A stretch of DNA of 64,000 nt from Leptodactylus fallax (Eukaryota; Chordata; Amphibia; Anura; Leptodactylidae). Below the pieces are notes generated by a model. That model was not told the origin of the DNA. It did not search any database and saw nothing but the letters and a program-made list of their open reading frames with translations. Made by a program: the position numbers and the translations under genes. Position 1 is the stretch's first letter. Each line of letters begins with the position of its first letter. Positions 10,901 to 22,211 of this stretch are shown here, in pieces. The stretch covers positions 1,860,501 to 1,924,500 of the forward strand of contig CAMRHE010000169.1 of assembly GCA_947044405.1 (NCBI GenBank), given 5' to 3'.

Positions 10901-12180
10901 CAGGCTCGGACTGGCCCACCAGGGTATTCACTGGTTCCCCAAGCCCCGGGGACCGGCGGGGTATGGGTCCGCGGCCAACTGGAGATGGCTGGGGCTCCAG
11001 ACCACTATGATAGTGGTCGAGGAAAGCCTGGGTCCCCCCTCTCCTGGGCTCTGCATCCTTTCCGGAGCCGTTCGGTCATGTGACTGAGGCCTCAGCAAGG
11101 AAGTCTGAAGAGGCTGAAGATGCTGAAGACAGCCGGACCAAGCCAGGATGCCCAGGAAAGGTGAGGCAAGGTGAGTATCAGTGTTTGTTATTTTTATTCA
11201 CCTTTCCTGGGCCTCCGATTATCATACTCTGGGGTCTAAGGAGACCCCAGAGTATAATAATAGCACCAGATCGGAGGGCAGCTGTTGGGAGCATATAATA
11301 CTGGGTGGGGGCCACTGTGGAGTATATAATACCGGGTGGGGGCCACTGTGGAGTATATAATACCGGGTGGGGGCCACTGTGGAGGATATAATACTGGGTA
11401 GGGGCCACTGTGGAGCATATAATACTGGGTGGGTGCCACTGTGGTGCATATAATACTTGGTGGGGGCCACTGTAGAGCATATAATACTGGGTGGGGGCCA
11501 CTGTGGAGCATATAATGCTGGTTGTCGGCCACTGTGCAGCACTGTGGGGCTGGAGATATCGGTGCCGTTATTTTCAGCACCGATATCTCCTCACTGTCAA
11601 AGGGCATTCCTCATAGCTCAGTGTCATTGATGGGCTGTGAGGATCGCCCCCTTCCCCTAACAGTAGCCTAACATAGCTTTGTACTGTCAGAGGGGGCGCT
11701 CCTTACTGCCTAGTGATGACGCTAGACTGTCAGGAACACCCTTCTCACACTGGGGAGATATTGGTGCCAAAATTAACGGCGCACTGTCGGCTTTCTAGCG
11801 GTATATAAAACAGCATGTGCCTGAGGACATAAAAGGTCCTTTTTAACACGGCTTACTTATTTATATGGCAGATTTAACCTTTTTAACCAACACCCAATGC
11901 AATAAAAGTCTGTCAATATGTTGCTAATAAAAGACAGTGCATTAGTCTTACACTAGGTTCACCAGGACAGTGCAGCTACGGGTCATGTTAACAATTCCAG
12001 AAGCCATGCTGCTTGCTTGCCATACAGGTTGTAGCGGTAGGTTTAGTGCAGTGGTGTGTATGGCAGGTAAGCAGCATGGCAATGTTGTTAACAGTAGCCG
12101 CCCTGTCTCGGTACAGCTGATCTGCAGGGGTCCTAGAAACAATTCAACTGGTGGGCCCTAGACATCCCAGTCTGACACTG
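10901..12180 (+). mobile_element. Non-autonomous hAT element with 8-bp TSD CCCATAGG
   Basis: Starts CAGGCTCGGACTGG and ends CCCAGTCTGACACTG, inverse CAGTGTCAGACTGGG. CCCATAGG flanks both sides (10893-10900, 12181-12188) and occurs once in the uninterrupted paralogue near 14295, confirming the duplication. Inside: a GC-rich part with donor consensus AAGGTGAGTATC at 11169-11180; a perfect palindrome CTCTGGGGTCT/AGACCCCAGAG at 11228-11254; the AGTATAATAATAG spacer; a minisatellite at 11290-11535; a GATATCGGTGC inverted repeat around 11550-11590; and a foldback sharing words with 1692-2043. No coding capacity. Confidence 0.9.
11290..11535 (+). repeat. Minisatellite array inside hAT 10901-12180
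   Basis: About eight units of TATAATACTGGGTGGGGGCC followed by ACTGTGGAGCA, period 30-33 bp. The unit matches the array at 36-275 in the same orientation. Confidence 0.9.
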
Positions 12181-12821
12181 CCCATAGGCTTCTATGGGTG
12201 AGTCCTTTCCGAAAAAACTGAAAAGAATAGGACATGTTCTATCTGACGCAGTGTGGAATCACGGCTAGCACCCTGATTAGTGAAAAATATGGTCGTTTGC
12301 ATGTACCCATAGAAATGAATGGGTCAGTGTGCAATCCGTGAAAAACAAGGATAGCACACAGATCTCGCCCATGGTCGTCTGCAACTGGCCTAAGAAGTAT
12401 GGAAAAAGATTGCAAAAGATTTGTATACCTGTTAAATGGAAGATTTGACGATACCAAGAACAATCACTTTGTACTATGATTTCTATTCTTGGTTGCTCAT
12501 AGTAGTTTGCACTTTTATATTCAAACATATTGACAAATATCAAAGTAAAATTCAGTATGGTATCAATGTGATTTCTGCTTTAAGATAGTTAAATGGATTT
12601 TCCCATTTTATAAAGTCATGGCATAGAATCACTTTATGATCAGTTGGTGTCCAACCATGAAAGAATAATCCTGAGAATGAAGGGGCAGCAGCACTGATTT
12701 AGCACATCTCCTTCCAGGTATGGGCTGCAGCTGTGCAGAGGGAAAACAGTAACTGGAACACAGTACTATAACCTTATCCTATGTTTAGTGTATATGTTGG
12801 AAAAAGATCCCAATGTATATA

Positions 12822-13629
12822 TTAACCCCTTCCCAAATATAAAAAAATATAAAATAAATTATAAAAAGTAAAAAAAAAAAACCACCTTTACATTTAAAAA
12901 AACATAACATAAACATAAAATAAACAAACATGTAAGGTGTCCACATGTACAGTACGTATAAGTCCCCACTGTCCAAAAATAGTGTTATTCATTCCGTACA
13001 GTGAATACCTTTCAAAAAAATACCGCAATGCCCAAATTAACATATTTTGGTCACTTCGCTTTCCCCAAAAATTAGGAATAAAATGTGATCAAAAAGTCAT
13101 ACATACCAAACATTGGTACCAATAAAAAGTACAACTTATTCCACAAATAAAGAGCCCTGACATATCTCCATAAAAAAACAGTAAAAAAGTTATAGGCGTC
13201 AGAATACGGTGACCCCAGGAAAATTGTTCATTTTCAAAAAGTGACGTTCTATTTGTAAAAGTGTTAAAACATAATAAAACCAATATAAATTTGGTATCGC
13301 TGTAATTGTAATGACCCGCAGGACAAAGCTTCCATGTCATTTTTAATTCACAGTGAACGCCGTAAAAACAAAATGCAAAAAATTATGAATGTGTGTTTTT
13401 TAACATGGGCCCTTAAAAGCATAAATAAAAGCTAATCAAAAAACATTATATGTACTCCAAAATTGTGCAAAATGAAAATATAACTCGTCACGCAAAAATG
13501 AGCCCTCATTTAGCTATGTGAACTGTAAAATAAAAAGTTCTGAATTTTGGCGAGGCGGGGAAGGAAAAAAATGAAAAAAAAGTCACCGAGCATTAACGTA
13601 CAAACTATCCTGCATTCTTAAAGGGTTAA
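12822..13629. mobile_element. TTAA-flanked AT-rich element, TTAACCCCTTC ends
   Basis: TTAACCCCTTCCC at the left (TTAA 12822-12825) and AAAGGGTTAA at the right (TTAA 13626-13629). The interior is a long A-rich tract with GTATAAGTCCCCACTGTCC and TAAAATGTGATCAAAAAGTC, shared with fragments at 5900-6100 and 49620-49780. TTAA targeting suggests piggyBac-type mobilisation. No transposase frame survives. Confidence 0.7.
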
Positions 13630-13779
13630 ACATCTCCATAGGGCTCAGTTTGCCCATCGGAGGCCAAAAGTGGGTGGTATATGCATCAGCATACTTTTTT
13701 TTTTACTAAATAGTAAAGTTCAGCAGAGTGTGCTTTCCTATCCATAGGTCCACCACATGTGTTGTGTTAGTATTTGTTT

Positions 13780-14510
13780 ATTTCACTACCTTTTTATCCA
13801 TGTATTTCACGGATAGCACACTGACCCATTCTTTTCTATGGGCCCATACACATGACCGTGATTTTCACGGTCCCGTATGCGGGCCGACAGTCCAGGCCGC
13901 AAAACAGGTCCTATTCCTGTCCTATTTTGCGGCCCTTGCTTCCGTGGCTCCTATTCATTTAATGAAAGTGGCCGTGGAAGCATGGCCTATGCACGGGTGG
14001 CACACGGGAGACATTAATTCATGGCCAGCTGGTTGCAGCACGGTGTATTTTGTGGTCCTTTTTTGTAGACAGACTGTGTTCAGTGTGTCTTCAGTGTGTC
14101 TTCAGCATCAGTGCTGTATATCCGCAAAAACGGACAGAGTGTCATCAGTGTGTGATCAGTGTGTGATCCTTGTTTGCGGATCCACCAAAAGAAAAACCAC
14201 AGGAGACATCTAATGATATCCCTAGCTTGTCCGCGAAAACGGACGGCACACTGATGACACACGGAATACATCAGTGTTCCGTCCTAGGTTTTTAGCCTCC
14301 CATAGGCTTCTATGGACGAGTCAGTTCTGCAAACACTGAACAGAATAGGACCTGCTCTATATTTTGGGGCACGGACTCACGTCCTGCACACTGATCAGTG
14401 GAAATCGTGTGCATGTGCCCATAGAAATGAATGGGTCAGTGTGCTATCCGGGAAAAACACGGATAGCACACTGATCTCACCCACGGTCATCTGCAAGAGG
14501 CCTTATGTTT
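13780..14510. mobile_element. Composite foldback MITEs (GGATAGCACACTGACCCATT type)
   Basis: Inverted word pairs include ACGGATAGCACACTGA with its relatives near 14445-14475, and TTCTATGGGCCCATACACATG with GTGCATGTGCCCATAGAAATG. It looks like two related elements joined near 14050. It supplies the empty-site version of the locus at 10900 and 12181. Confidence 0.6.
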
Positions 14511-17500
14511 ATGCTGCGGCTACTGCAAAGGGTCTGCACAGTGACAAGCTTCATTCAATAGGGCCAGCCACACGCTATGGTTTCAAGTGCTGTTTATAGT
14601 AAGCTTGGGCAGAAAACTATAGGCAGTGAATTCAAGGGAAAAACTCTGTGAATATGCTCTCACAGTCACTACAGGTCTATTTCTGCAACCAAACAGTACA
14701 AGCACCAATAGGCTGGAGCAAGTCTCTATAGGAAAACAATGATTTCACCTTCATGATACCAGTTTGAACTATTATCCTTTTGTTCAGTGGTCAGATAAAA
14801 CATGGCTACAACTTATATCTATTGTAGATCATTAATTGCATGGGTTAAATAAAATATCAAAAAATAGTAGCTGAATAATGAGATCATCACCTACTTAATT
14901 TCCCTAGGAATCGTTCCTACCTTTGAAAAATACATTTAATATACAGGGTACCAAGCTACCGTCGGCAGACATAGCAGCAGAGAAGTTAGCAGTGGAGCAT
15001 TATATTGGAAGAACAGAAATGTTGTTTGGATAGAAGCCATTTTCAATACTTCAGCCTTCAAACAAAGATTTTGTGATCACAGCCAAATCCACCTAAAATA
15101 ATTATTATAGCACAAATTAGTTACTGATACACCATAATTACTTGTAGTTTTACCAATTATTCATTACAGCATTACAAGATTTAATTATAAATTATAATTA
15201 GACTCCACAGTCTATATTCACACATATAAAAGTTAGTTTAGTGTTTACACCCTGTGATTTTTCTTTTAATTACAATGAATATTTATACTCACACAAAAGG
15301 TTTAAGGGGCTGACGCTGGCACATAGCAAGCGATATCTAATTATCCATGAGCCAGGTACGGTGCTGGCAGCGTCTTTATCTTCATCAAGGCCTGGAACAA
15401 TTCACTGACAAAATGCACTTCAGCTAATCATAAAAATTAATTACAAAAAATGTGCACTGAGGTGGTAAAGGTGTCGGTACATTCCGAATCATTATGTTAA
15501 CTTAGGGTCTTTTCACCTATTACATAATTCAGCTCATTCTACCAAGGACATCAATACTTCATGACAATAACCTGTTTACTTATGAACACATTTTTCAGAT
15601 TTTGTATTTGAAACAAATATTTCCTTTCATAGACCATAGTTGTTTGGAGTGGTCACTGCCATTCTTGATGCGTCTAATGAAAAAGACAAATATATTGAAG
15701 GACCACTGAACCTTAGTTGCACTTTACTCTATACAATAGTTTCATGCAGTAAGATTTCTCAATTATTTCTCAGTAACAAGTTCTCAATATCAATTGTTGG
15801 GAACGCCATATTTTATTCATGGAATGCCATTGTAAGGAAATTCAAATATGAACAATTATTGTTGCAAAAGTATTAGGTTTATGCTATTTATTAACTTCTT
15901 GATGAATATAGGCTCATCTATGGTAAACCAACACTTAACTGGAGGCTACAGCAAACAATAAAAACACACATTTTATTTTCTTACACATGGTTAGGCCAAT
16001 CCACTAGAGGACACAAATATCCCCTTAGGGCTACAAACAATATCAAGGTCCATCTGCAACATAGCCTATGTTGTTCAGAAGAGGACAAACCAAGTGATGT
16101 AGTCAGTGGGGTGGATCAGTTTTTAAGTTATTTCAATAATTTGTCCTTGTTGATGACATAGCCATGATATGAGACAATAGCAGCAGTGATTTAATAGGAT
16201 GAAAAAGTAATATGCATTTGTTCTATTGTATTATTCTTATTTATACAGGACTACTATTACACATAACACTGTATATGTATATGGGAAGCTTGTACAACAG
16301 ACACATACATTAAAACATTTCATCACACAATTCATAGCCTAATAAGACAAATACAATAAAAATTAGACCCCGATATCTACCACTGGAGGAGAGTCAGTAG
16401 GCTCCCATGCACATTGGATGGCTAGCTGGTATGTCCAACATTAATCTGTTGTGTATGTCAATGTTAACCCAGCAATTACACATGTGCAGCATTATGGTTG
16501 TATTGCACATGTGCAATTGCGTAAAATATAAAACAGTCTATCACACAAAAAGTGGAGTACAATCTCTAGGCAGCGTGTTACAGAGAAGGAAAGCTCTGCT
16601 CTTTCTAAGTTTAGCAGTCAAGTGGGCGGTCCATAATTAGTGGTTGACAGACCTCTTTGTATGAGTGTGTATACAGAAATACTTGTAGCTGTCAAACACT
16701 TGTAGATATGCCCACTCGACTAAAATGCTCAGAATGAGCAGCAATATAAAAGTCAAATTGTACTAGAACTTTTCCTGCAAACCTATTTATCAATCTGCTT
16801 AACTTCTATTGCTCTATAAGAGGCTGTTTGCCAATTGGACTGCATTTCCATTGTCACAGGTTGATTAAAAAAAATCTGTCAGAGACCCCTTAGCAACAGT
16901 CTGCAAAGAGCCAACTGTTATCAGTTACATCATGTTGTCCTGTCACAAATTTTGCAAAAACAAAGCTTGCCTTGAAAGTGAAATTCAGCCCTTGAAAAAA
17001 TTTATATTTACATAAAAAGTTGAGTAACTTTTCAAATGCTTTCCTTTACTGATGTTGGATCAATTTTCTTGGATTAACCTTCTCCATTCATATACAGAGC
17101 ATCTTTCAGGTGTCATTCAGAATCCTTCTGGTTGTATTTAAACATACAGAAATTTCGTTCCTTTACAGTCTCAGAGTATGTAAAACTTTTATCTGAGCTC
17201 CTACAATGCACTACTCTCTTTAAACTGGAGTTCACAATTTTTCTGAAATAAGTTTTCTACCCAAGCAACCAGAGGCATAACTTGAAGCTCTACGGCTCCA
17301 ATGTAAAATATGTAATGGCACACCAGCTTAGTTTGTGCTATTTGTAATATTGGTATCTCCTTCTGTTATAGTAGAGTTTCTGGAGCAAATATCAGAAAAT
17401 AGCAGGATCTGGCTGATAACAGAGAGCAGTAGAACTAGCTGTTTAAAACCTATACAGTGCTGAGAAATAGGCCCAGACACTCAAACGTCTTCACCAGCAC

Positions 17501-17559
17501 CAACCGCAAGGCCAAATGGACTTTGCTGAATTTAGGGTCCAAGTTATCATGACCATCAA
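14511..17559. other. Unique AT-rich DNA, no gene recognised
   Basis: No long coding frame, no terminal repeats and no array. Part of it (15060-15470) has the look of conserved regulatory DNA and is listed separately. Confidence 0.5.
15060..15470. other. Candidate conserved non-coding element
   Basis: A repeat-free stretch rich in homeodomain-like cores (TAATTA, TTAATTA, TAATTAT) around a complex block containing GCTGACGCTGGCACATAGC and ATCTAATTATCCATGAGCC. It has no reading frame. The composition resembles developmental enhancers, but conservation cannot be judged from one sequence. Confidence 0.25.
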
Positions 17560-18056
17560 ACGGGTTGGCCACTTTCAGACCAATATTGAGAGACAAATGT
17601 TATTGTTTCAATAATAAAAAGTTGTACAATTTTCCAATATACTTTCTGTATCAATTCCTTACAGTTTTCTAGATCACTGCTGTCATTCATTCTGTTACTT
17701 CTAGTGGATAAAAATCTGACCATGGTCATGTGACTTACTGTCCATGGTCATGTGATGAACACACAGGTGCTGCTTGTTATAGGCACAGTAATCAGACATC
17801 TGCCTGGTAACGAGCTGTGCACCTGTGTGTCCATCGCATGGCCATGGACTGTAAATCACATGGCCATGGACTGTAAATCACATGACCATGGTCAGAATTT
17901 TATCCAACTAGAAGTAACAGAATTAATGACAGCAAGCAGAGATCTAGAAAACTGTGAGGAAATGATACAGAAAGTATATTGGAAAATTGTATCTTTTTAT
18001 TATACAAACAATAACATTTGTCTCTCAATATTGGTCTGAAAGTAGCCAACCCTTTT
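17560..18056. mobile_element. Foldback MITE, GGGTTGGCCACTTTCAGACC termini
   Basis: The left arm GGTTGGCCACTTTCAGACCA and the right arm GGTCTGAAAGTAGCCAACC are inverted, and the pairing continues for about 150 bp on each side (for example TTTTCTAGATCACTGCTGTC against GACAGCAAGCAGAGATCTAG). The centre has repeated CATGGCCATGGACTGTAAAT and CATGTGA words. No coding capacity. Confidence 0.8.
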
Positions 18057-18578
18057 AACTGTACAAGAAATAAATGTTGCACTAACTGAAATTAAAACCA
18101 GAACCCGCGATTAACTTACGGGGCAGATCAGAATCAGGAGAATAATATATATCCTTTTTTCTTATGATAGATGGCGGGGGGGGCATCAAAAGTGGATTCC
18201 ATACAGGGCACCATCCAAGACAGAAGACACATCCCATAATGCCCCCAGGCTGTACATTGTTTGAGCTACAATAAATAACTACAATAACATCATGAGTCCT
18301 GTTCTGCAGGGACTATATTATGGCTCCTTCTATAGCAGCTCCATCACTTGTTTACACACACATTTTGATCTTGCCTACCTCTGGTTTCTTTTCTTCATAC
18401 TCTACCATTACCATTTTTTCTGCTGACTAGAATATTTTGTCTACTTTATACTTTTACAGGAAAGTAGAGAAGTCTGTACCATTATGTCTAAAGAAATTTT
18501 TCCATACTAGTATGAGGATTATTTCCATTATTTCAGATCTTGCAAATAACTGAATTTACGGCATTCTGTAGTCTTGTG
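18057..18578. other. No gene recognised
   Basis: Short unassigned stretch between a MITE and the hAT terminus. It holds a G-run near 18176-18184 and nothing else of note. Confidence 0.5.
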
Positions 18579-18798
18579 CAGGGCTTCTCAAACTTTGTTT
18601 TACTTAGGCCTCAACAGCAAAGAAATACCACAGAGATCCAAACAAATGCCACTGTGCCACTGTGCTGTCCATATAATACCCCCATCTGCAGGTACGTAGG
18701 GCATTTGTTTCATCTGCATCAGGCTCAATGGTAGTGGGAGCCCCTACCCAGATCAAGCAGTATCAGGTGGCAGGTAGCAGTTTAAAGGTTGAATATAG

Positions 18799-18835
18799 TG
18801 GTGGAGCACAGAGCTATCACCTCTGTGCTCCACCA
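18799..18835. repeat. 15-bp perfect hairpin
   Basis: TGGTGGAGCACAGAG at 18799-18813 pairs exactly with 18821-18835 across a 7-base loop. It sits in the left part of the hAT element. Confidence 0.8.
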
Positions 18836-19003
18836 TCAGCCGGAGTCTGCAGGCAACTCCATGGGAATGTGGTTAGATGAATAGAACTTTAAAAAATTTT
18901 TTTTATATGTAACATATCGATTAAATGGTCACAAAGAGAGCAGAGGCATTGAATTGGCCCTATTTGATAGAACACTATATTGTGTGGGCCACTTGAAGGT
19001 ACA

Positions 19004-19921
19004 TTAACCACTTCAGTACCGGGCCAATTTCTGATCCAGGACCAGACACATTTTCGTTTTTTTTTGTATGTGCGGTTTTGAGGGCTGTAATATTTTTATC
19101 ATTTGCGTTATTCAACTAATTTTTGCGTCTTTTTTTCGGTGACACATAGGGCTTTATTTTTATGTTGTTTTTATTCTTGAATGTGTTTTAATTTGTTTTA
19201 TATCCAGGAAAATATAAACAAAGTGCTACTAAAAAACTTTATAAAATAGTTTTTACTCTCCATTACGGTAATTTTTATTTTGTATGGTGTCGTCGTGGGT
19301 GGGGCTATAAATTCTATAACCTTTAATAACGACGTTTTATTGGCATATTATTTTATTTATTTTTTAAATTATTTTATTTACATTTTTTTTTAACTTTTCT
19401 ATTAATTTTTTTATTTTATTTTATTTTATTTTTTTTACATTGTATCCCCATAAGGTCATAATAGACATTTGGGGACATCTGATCACTTTTTTTTTGTTGG
19501 GGAGGCTGATTGCCCCTCTAACTGGGGCTAGTACATTTTGCCCCAGTAGCAGGAGGAATACAGCCTCCTGCACGTTACTACAGAGCTGATCTGGGTCCTG
19601 TAGGACCCAGCAGCTCTTGCAGACACTGATCCCAGCGGATCACGTGACCGCTGGGTCAGAGGGGAGCTGCAAGATGGCGGCGCCCATAGCGCTGTATACA
19701 GTGCTCATTGAGCGCTGGATCGGGAAGGCAGGAATGGTAATAAACCTTCCCTGCCTTCTCTCTGGGAGCTCCGGCTGAAGTTACAGCCGGCTCCCTGTTT
19801 CAGCAGCTGAATGATTTTGTACAGCTGCTGAGTTCTGCTTGGACGTACCGGTACATCCTTGTAGAACTAGACAACCACCTTCCAGACGTATATAGTCTAT
19901 GGGCAGTCCGGAAGTGGTTAA
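19004..19921. mobile_element. TTAA-flanked element, TTAACCACTTC ends
   Basis: TTAACCACTTC at 19004 and GAAGTGGTTAA ending at 19921 are inverted, with TTAA at both edges. The left half is AT- and T-rich. The right half is GC-rich and contains inverted GATCAGCTCTG-like and GGAGCTCCGGCTG words. It is non-coding and 918 bp long, probably a piggyBac- or Kolobok-mobilised element. A fragment of the same family is at 7440-7740. Confidence 0.7.
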
Positions 19922-19979
19922 ATTATGTGGCAGAGGCCCAGTTATGAAGCCTATGAACCGGGACCACTAATGTGTTAAA

Positions 19980-20522
19980 ATGGCATTGTTCACCAGTGGC
20001 AAAAAAAATTCACACTACAGCACAAATAATACCCAAAGCAATTCTACCTGTAGTCAACTGAAGGCCCCAACTGAAAATGGCACCTCACCTTGCCTGCAAA
20101 ACAGGTGCAAGACCTGCAGGCACATCCACACTGCTGACAGTGTACCTGTCCCACAGTCACAACAGGTGCACAGAATTAGGGGGACATTTTCCTGCAGGTC
20201 TTCCAACGTGGTGTATCTCATAATGTGTGTGCAATGTCCCACCACAGGCCTCTATGTGGGGGAAACAGGGCAGAGACTTAGTCAGTGCATGAACTCACAC
20301 AGATTCACCATTAATAACAGCAGAACAGATCTCCCAGTGGCCGCACATTTCTCCGGAGAAGACCACTCTATTCAAGATTTGCGAGTTGTGGTTTTAATGG
20401 GACGTTTTAAGACGCAGAGGGAGAGAAAAGAATGGGAATATAAGTTAATGCAAAAATTTCAAACTCTGCAATTTGGACTTAATATTCATGCCAGTTTCAT
20501 GTCAACTATGTATGAACTGTGA
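19980..20522 (+). pseudogene. Penelope GIY-YIG endonuclease domain, partial ORF
   Basis: A 180-residue open frame. Residues 38-48 (CLQNRCKTCRH) form the cysteine-rich linker that precedes the endonuclease in Penelope-like elements. VVYLIMCVQC followed by LYVGETGQRL is the GIY-YIG core, with the usual arginine in GQRL, a histidine in NSHR, and a downstream ERKEWEYKLMQKF helix where the metal-binding glutamate is expected. In intact elements this domain is fused behind a reverse transcriptase and nicks target DNA. Here no RT lies upstream, because the frame begins just after a TTAA element, so the ATG at 19980 is probably fortuitous and the protein a fragment. The domain itself has no stop. Confidence 0.8.
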
Positions 20523-20644
20523 GGGCCACAAATCACCACCTGATTGCAAACAGATAACAGCAAGAATTACAGATCCCTCCATCACGCCCCACAAGTTTCC
20601 AGATTGTTTATTTCTTGACCTGTTGTAAATAACTTCTCTACTTA

Positions 20645-22211
20645 CAGTACAGACCAAAAGTTTGGACACACCTTCTCATTCCAAGAGTTTTCTGTATTTT
20701 CATGACTATAAAAATTGTAGATTCACACTGAAGGCATCAAAACTATGAATTAACACATGTAGAATTATATGCTTAACAAAAAAGTGTGAAATGCTTTGCA
20801 CACTCTTGGCATTCTCTTGATGAGCTTCAAGAGGTAGTCATCTGAAATGGTCTTCCAACAGTCTTGAAGGAGTTCCCAGAGATGCTTAGCACTTGTTGGC
20901 CCTTTTGCCTTCACTCTGCGGTCCAGCGCACCCCAAACCATCTCGATTGGGTTCAGGTCTGGTGACTGTGGAGGCCAGGTCATCTGGCGTAGCATCCCAT
21001 CACTCTCCTTCTTGGTCAAATAGCCCTTAGACAGTCTGGAGGTGTGTTTGGGGTCATTGTCCTGTTGAAAAATAAATGATGGTCCAACTAAACGCAAACT
21101 GGATGGAATAGCATGCCGCTGCAAGATGCTGTGGTAACCATGCTGGTTCAGTATTCCTTCAATTTTTAATAAATCCCCAACAGTGTCACCAGCAAAGCAC
21201 CCCCACACCATCACACCTCCTCCTCCATGCTTCATGGTGGGAACCAGGCATGTAGAGTTCCTTCGTTCACCTTTTCTGCATCGCACAAAGACACGGTGGT
21301 TGGAACCAAAGATCTCAAATTTGGTCTCATCAGACTGAAGCACAGATTTCCACAGGTCTAATGTCCATTCCTTGTGTTCTTTAGCCCAAACAAGTCTCTT
21401 CTGCTTGTTGCCTGTCCTTAGCAGTGGTTTCCTAGCAGCTATTTTACCATGAAGGCCTGCTGCACACAGTCTCCTCTTAACAGTTGTAGAGATGTGTCTG
21501 CTGCTAGAACTCTGTGTGGCATTGACCTGGTCTCTAATCTGAGCTGCTGTTAACCTGCGATTTCTGAGGCTGGTGACTCGGATGAACTTATTCTCCACAG
21601 CAGAGGTGACTCTTGGTCTTCCTTTCCTGGGGCGGTCCTCATGTGAGCCAGTTTCTTTGTAGCGCTTGATGGTTTTGGCCACTGCACTTGGGGACACTTT
21701 CAAAGTTTTCCCAATTTTTCTGACTGACTGTCCTTCATTTCTTAAAGTAATGATGGCCACTCGTTTTTCTTTACTTAGCTGCTTTTTTTCTTGCCATAAT
21801 ACAAATTCTAACACTCCATTCAGTAGGACTATCAGCTGTGTATCCACCTGACTTCTGAACAACACAACTGTTGGTCCCAACCCCATTTATAAGGCAAGAA
21901 ATCCCACTAATTAAACCTGACAGGGCACACCTGTGAAGTGAAAACCATTTCAGGTGACTACCTCTTGAAGCTCATCAAGAGAATGCCAAGAGTGTGCAAA
22001 GCAGTAATCAATGCAAAAGGTGGCTACTTTGAAGAACCTAGAATATAAGACATATTTTCAGTTGTTTCATACTTTTTTGTAAAGCATATAATTACACATG
22101 TGTTAATTCATAGTTTTGATGCCTACAGTGTGAATCTACAATTTTTATAGTCATGAAAATACAGAAAACTCTTGGAATGAGAAGGTGTGTCCAAACTTTT
22201 GGTCTGTACTG
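20645..22211 (-). mobile_element. Tc1-like transposon with long TIRs, TA duplication
   Basis: CAGTACAGACCAAAAGTTTG starts at 20645 and its inverse ends at 22211; TA flanks both ends (20643-20644, 22212-22213). The inverted repeats are unusually long (about 200-255 bp) because an inverted copy of the transposase 3' coding end, encoding MPRVCKAV and KGGYFEE, lies in the right end (about 21960-22050). The left end has lost about 60 bp relative to the right end. It is inserted in the Penelope tail. Confidence 0.92.
20765..21886 (-). CDS. Tc1/mariner transposase, damaged at both ends
   Basis: Cut-and-paste transposase acting in the nucleus on its own inverted repeats. The 373-residue frame has an N-terminal paired-like helix-turn-helix region (KKQLSKEKRVAIITLRNEGQ to about residue 150) with a GRPR motif at 89-92, then a DDE domain: D186 in QSDETKF, D276 in FQQDNDPKH, E315 in SPDLNPIE. 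The D276-E315 gap is 38 residues, the spacing described for DD38E (Intruder-type) elements. The normal start, ATG-GCA-AGA at 21797, is out of frame because the A-run at 21783-21789 has seven A; the open frame instead begins at a 5' UTR ATG. The C-terminus (KAFHTFLLSI) runs into the terminal repeat because of the 60-bp deletion, losing the KGGYFEE-type tail. Probably inactive. Confidence 0.85.
   Translation of the reverse strand: MGLGPTVVLFRSQVDTQLIVLLNGVLEFVLWQEKKQLSKEKRVAIITLRNEGQSVRKIGKTLKVSPSAVAKTIKRYKETGSHEDRPRKGRPRVTSAVENKFIRVTSLRNRRLTAAQIRDQVNATQSSSSRHISTTVKRRLCAAGLHGKIAARKPLLRTGNKQKRLVWAKEHKEWTLDLWKSVLQSDETKFEIFGSNHRVFVRCRKGERRNSTCLVPTMKHGGGGVMVWGCFAGDTVGDLLKIEGILNQHGYHSILQRHAIPSSLRLVGPSFIFQQDNDPKHTSRLSKGYLTKKESDGMLRQMTWPPQSPDLNPIEMVWGALDRRVKAKGPTSAKHLWELLQDCWKTISDDYLLKLIKRMPRVCKAFHTFLLSI

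Larger units (their letters stand above)
10575..12400. mobile_element. GCAGACGACCGTGGG-type MITE split by hAT 10901-12180
   Basis: 10575-10900 and 12189-12400 together form a foldback element with words such as TTTGCGGATCCACCA and GAAATGAATGGGTCAGTGTG. The intact relative at 13780-14510 reads straight through the junction (CTCCCATAGGCTTCTATGG), which identifies the interrupted piece as a later insertion. Confidence 0.75.

Noticed and set aside
13728..14213. A 161-residue plus-strand frame
   Set aside because: It lies wholly inside foldback MITE sequence and shares words with non-coding copies at 56918-57845; no protein family resemblance.
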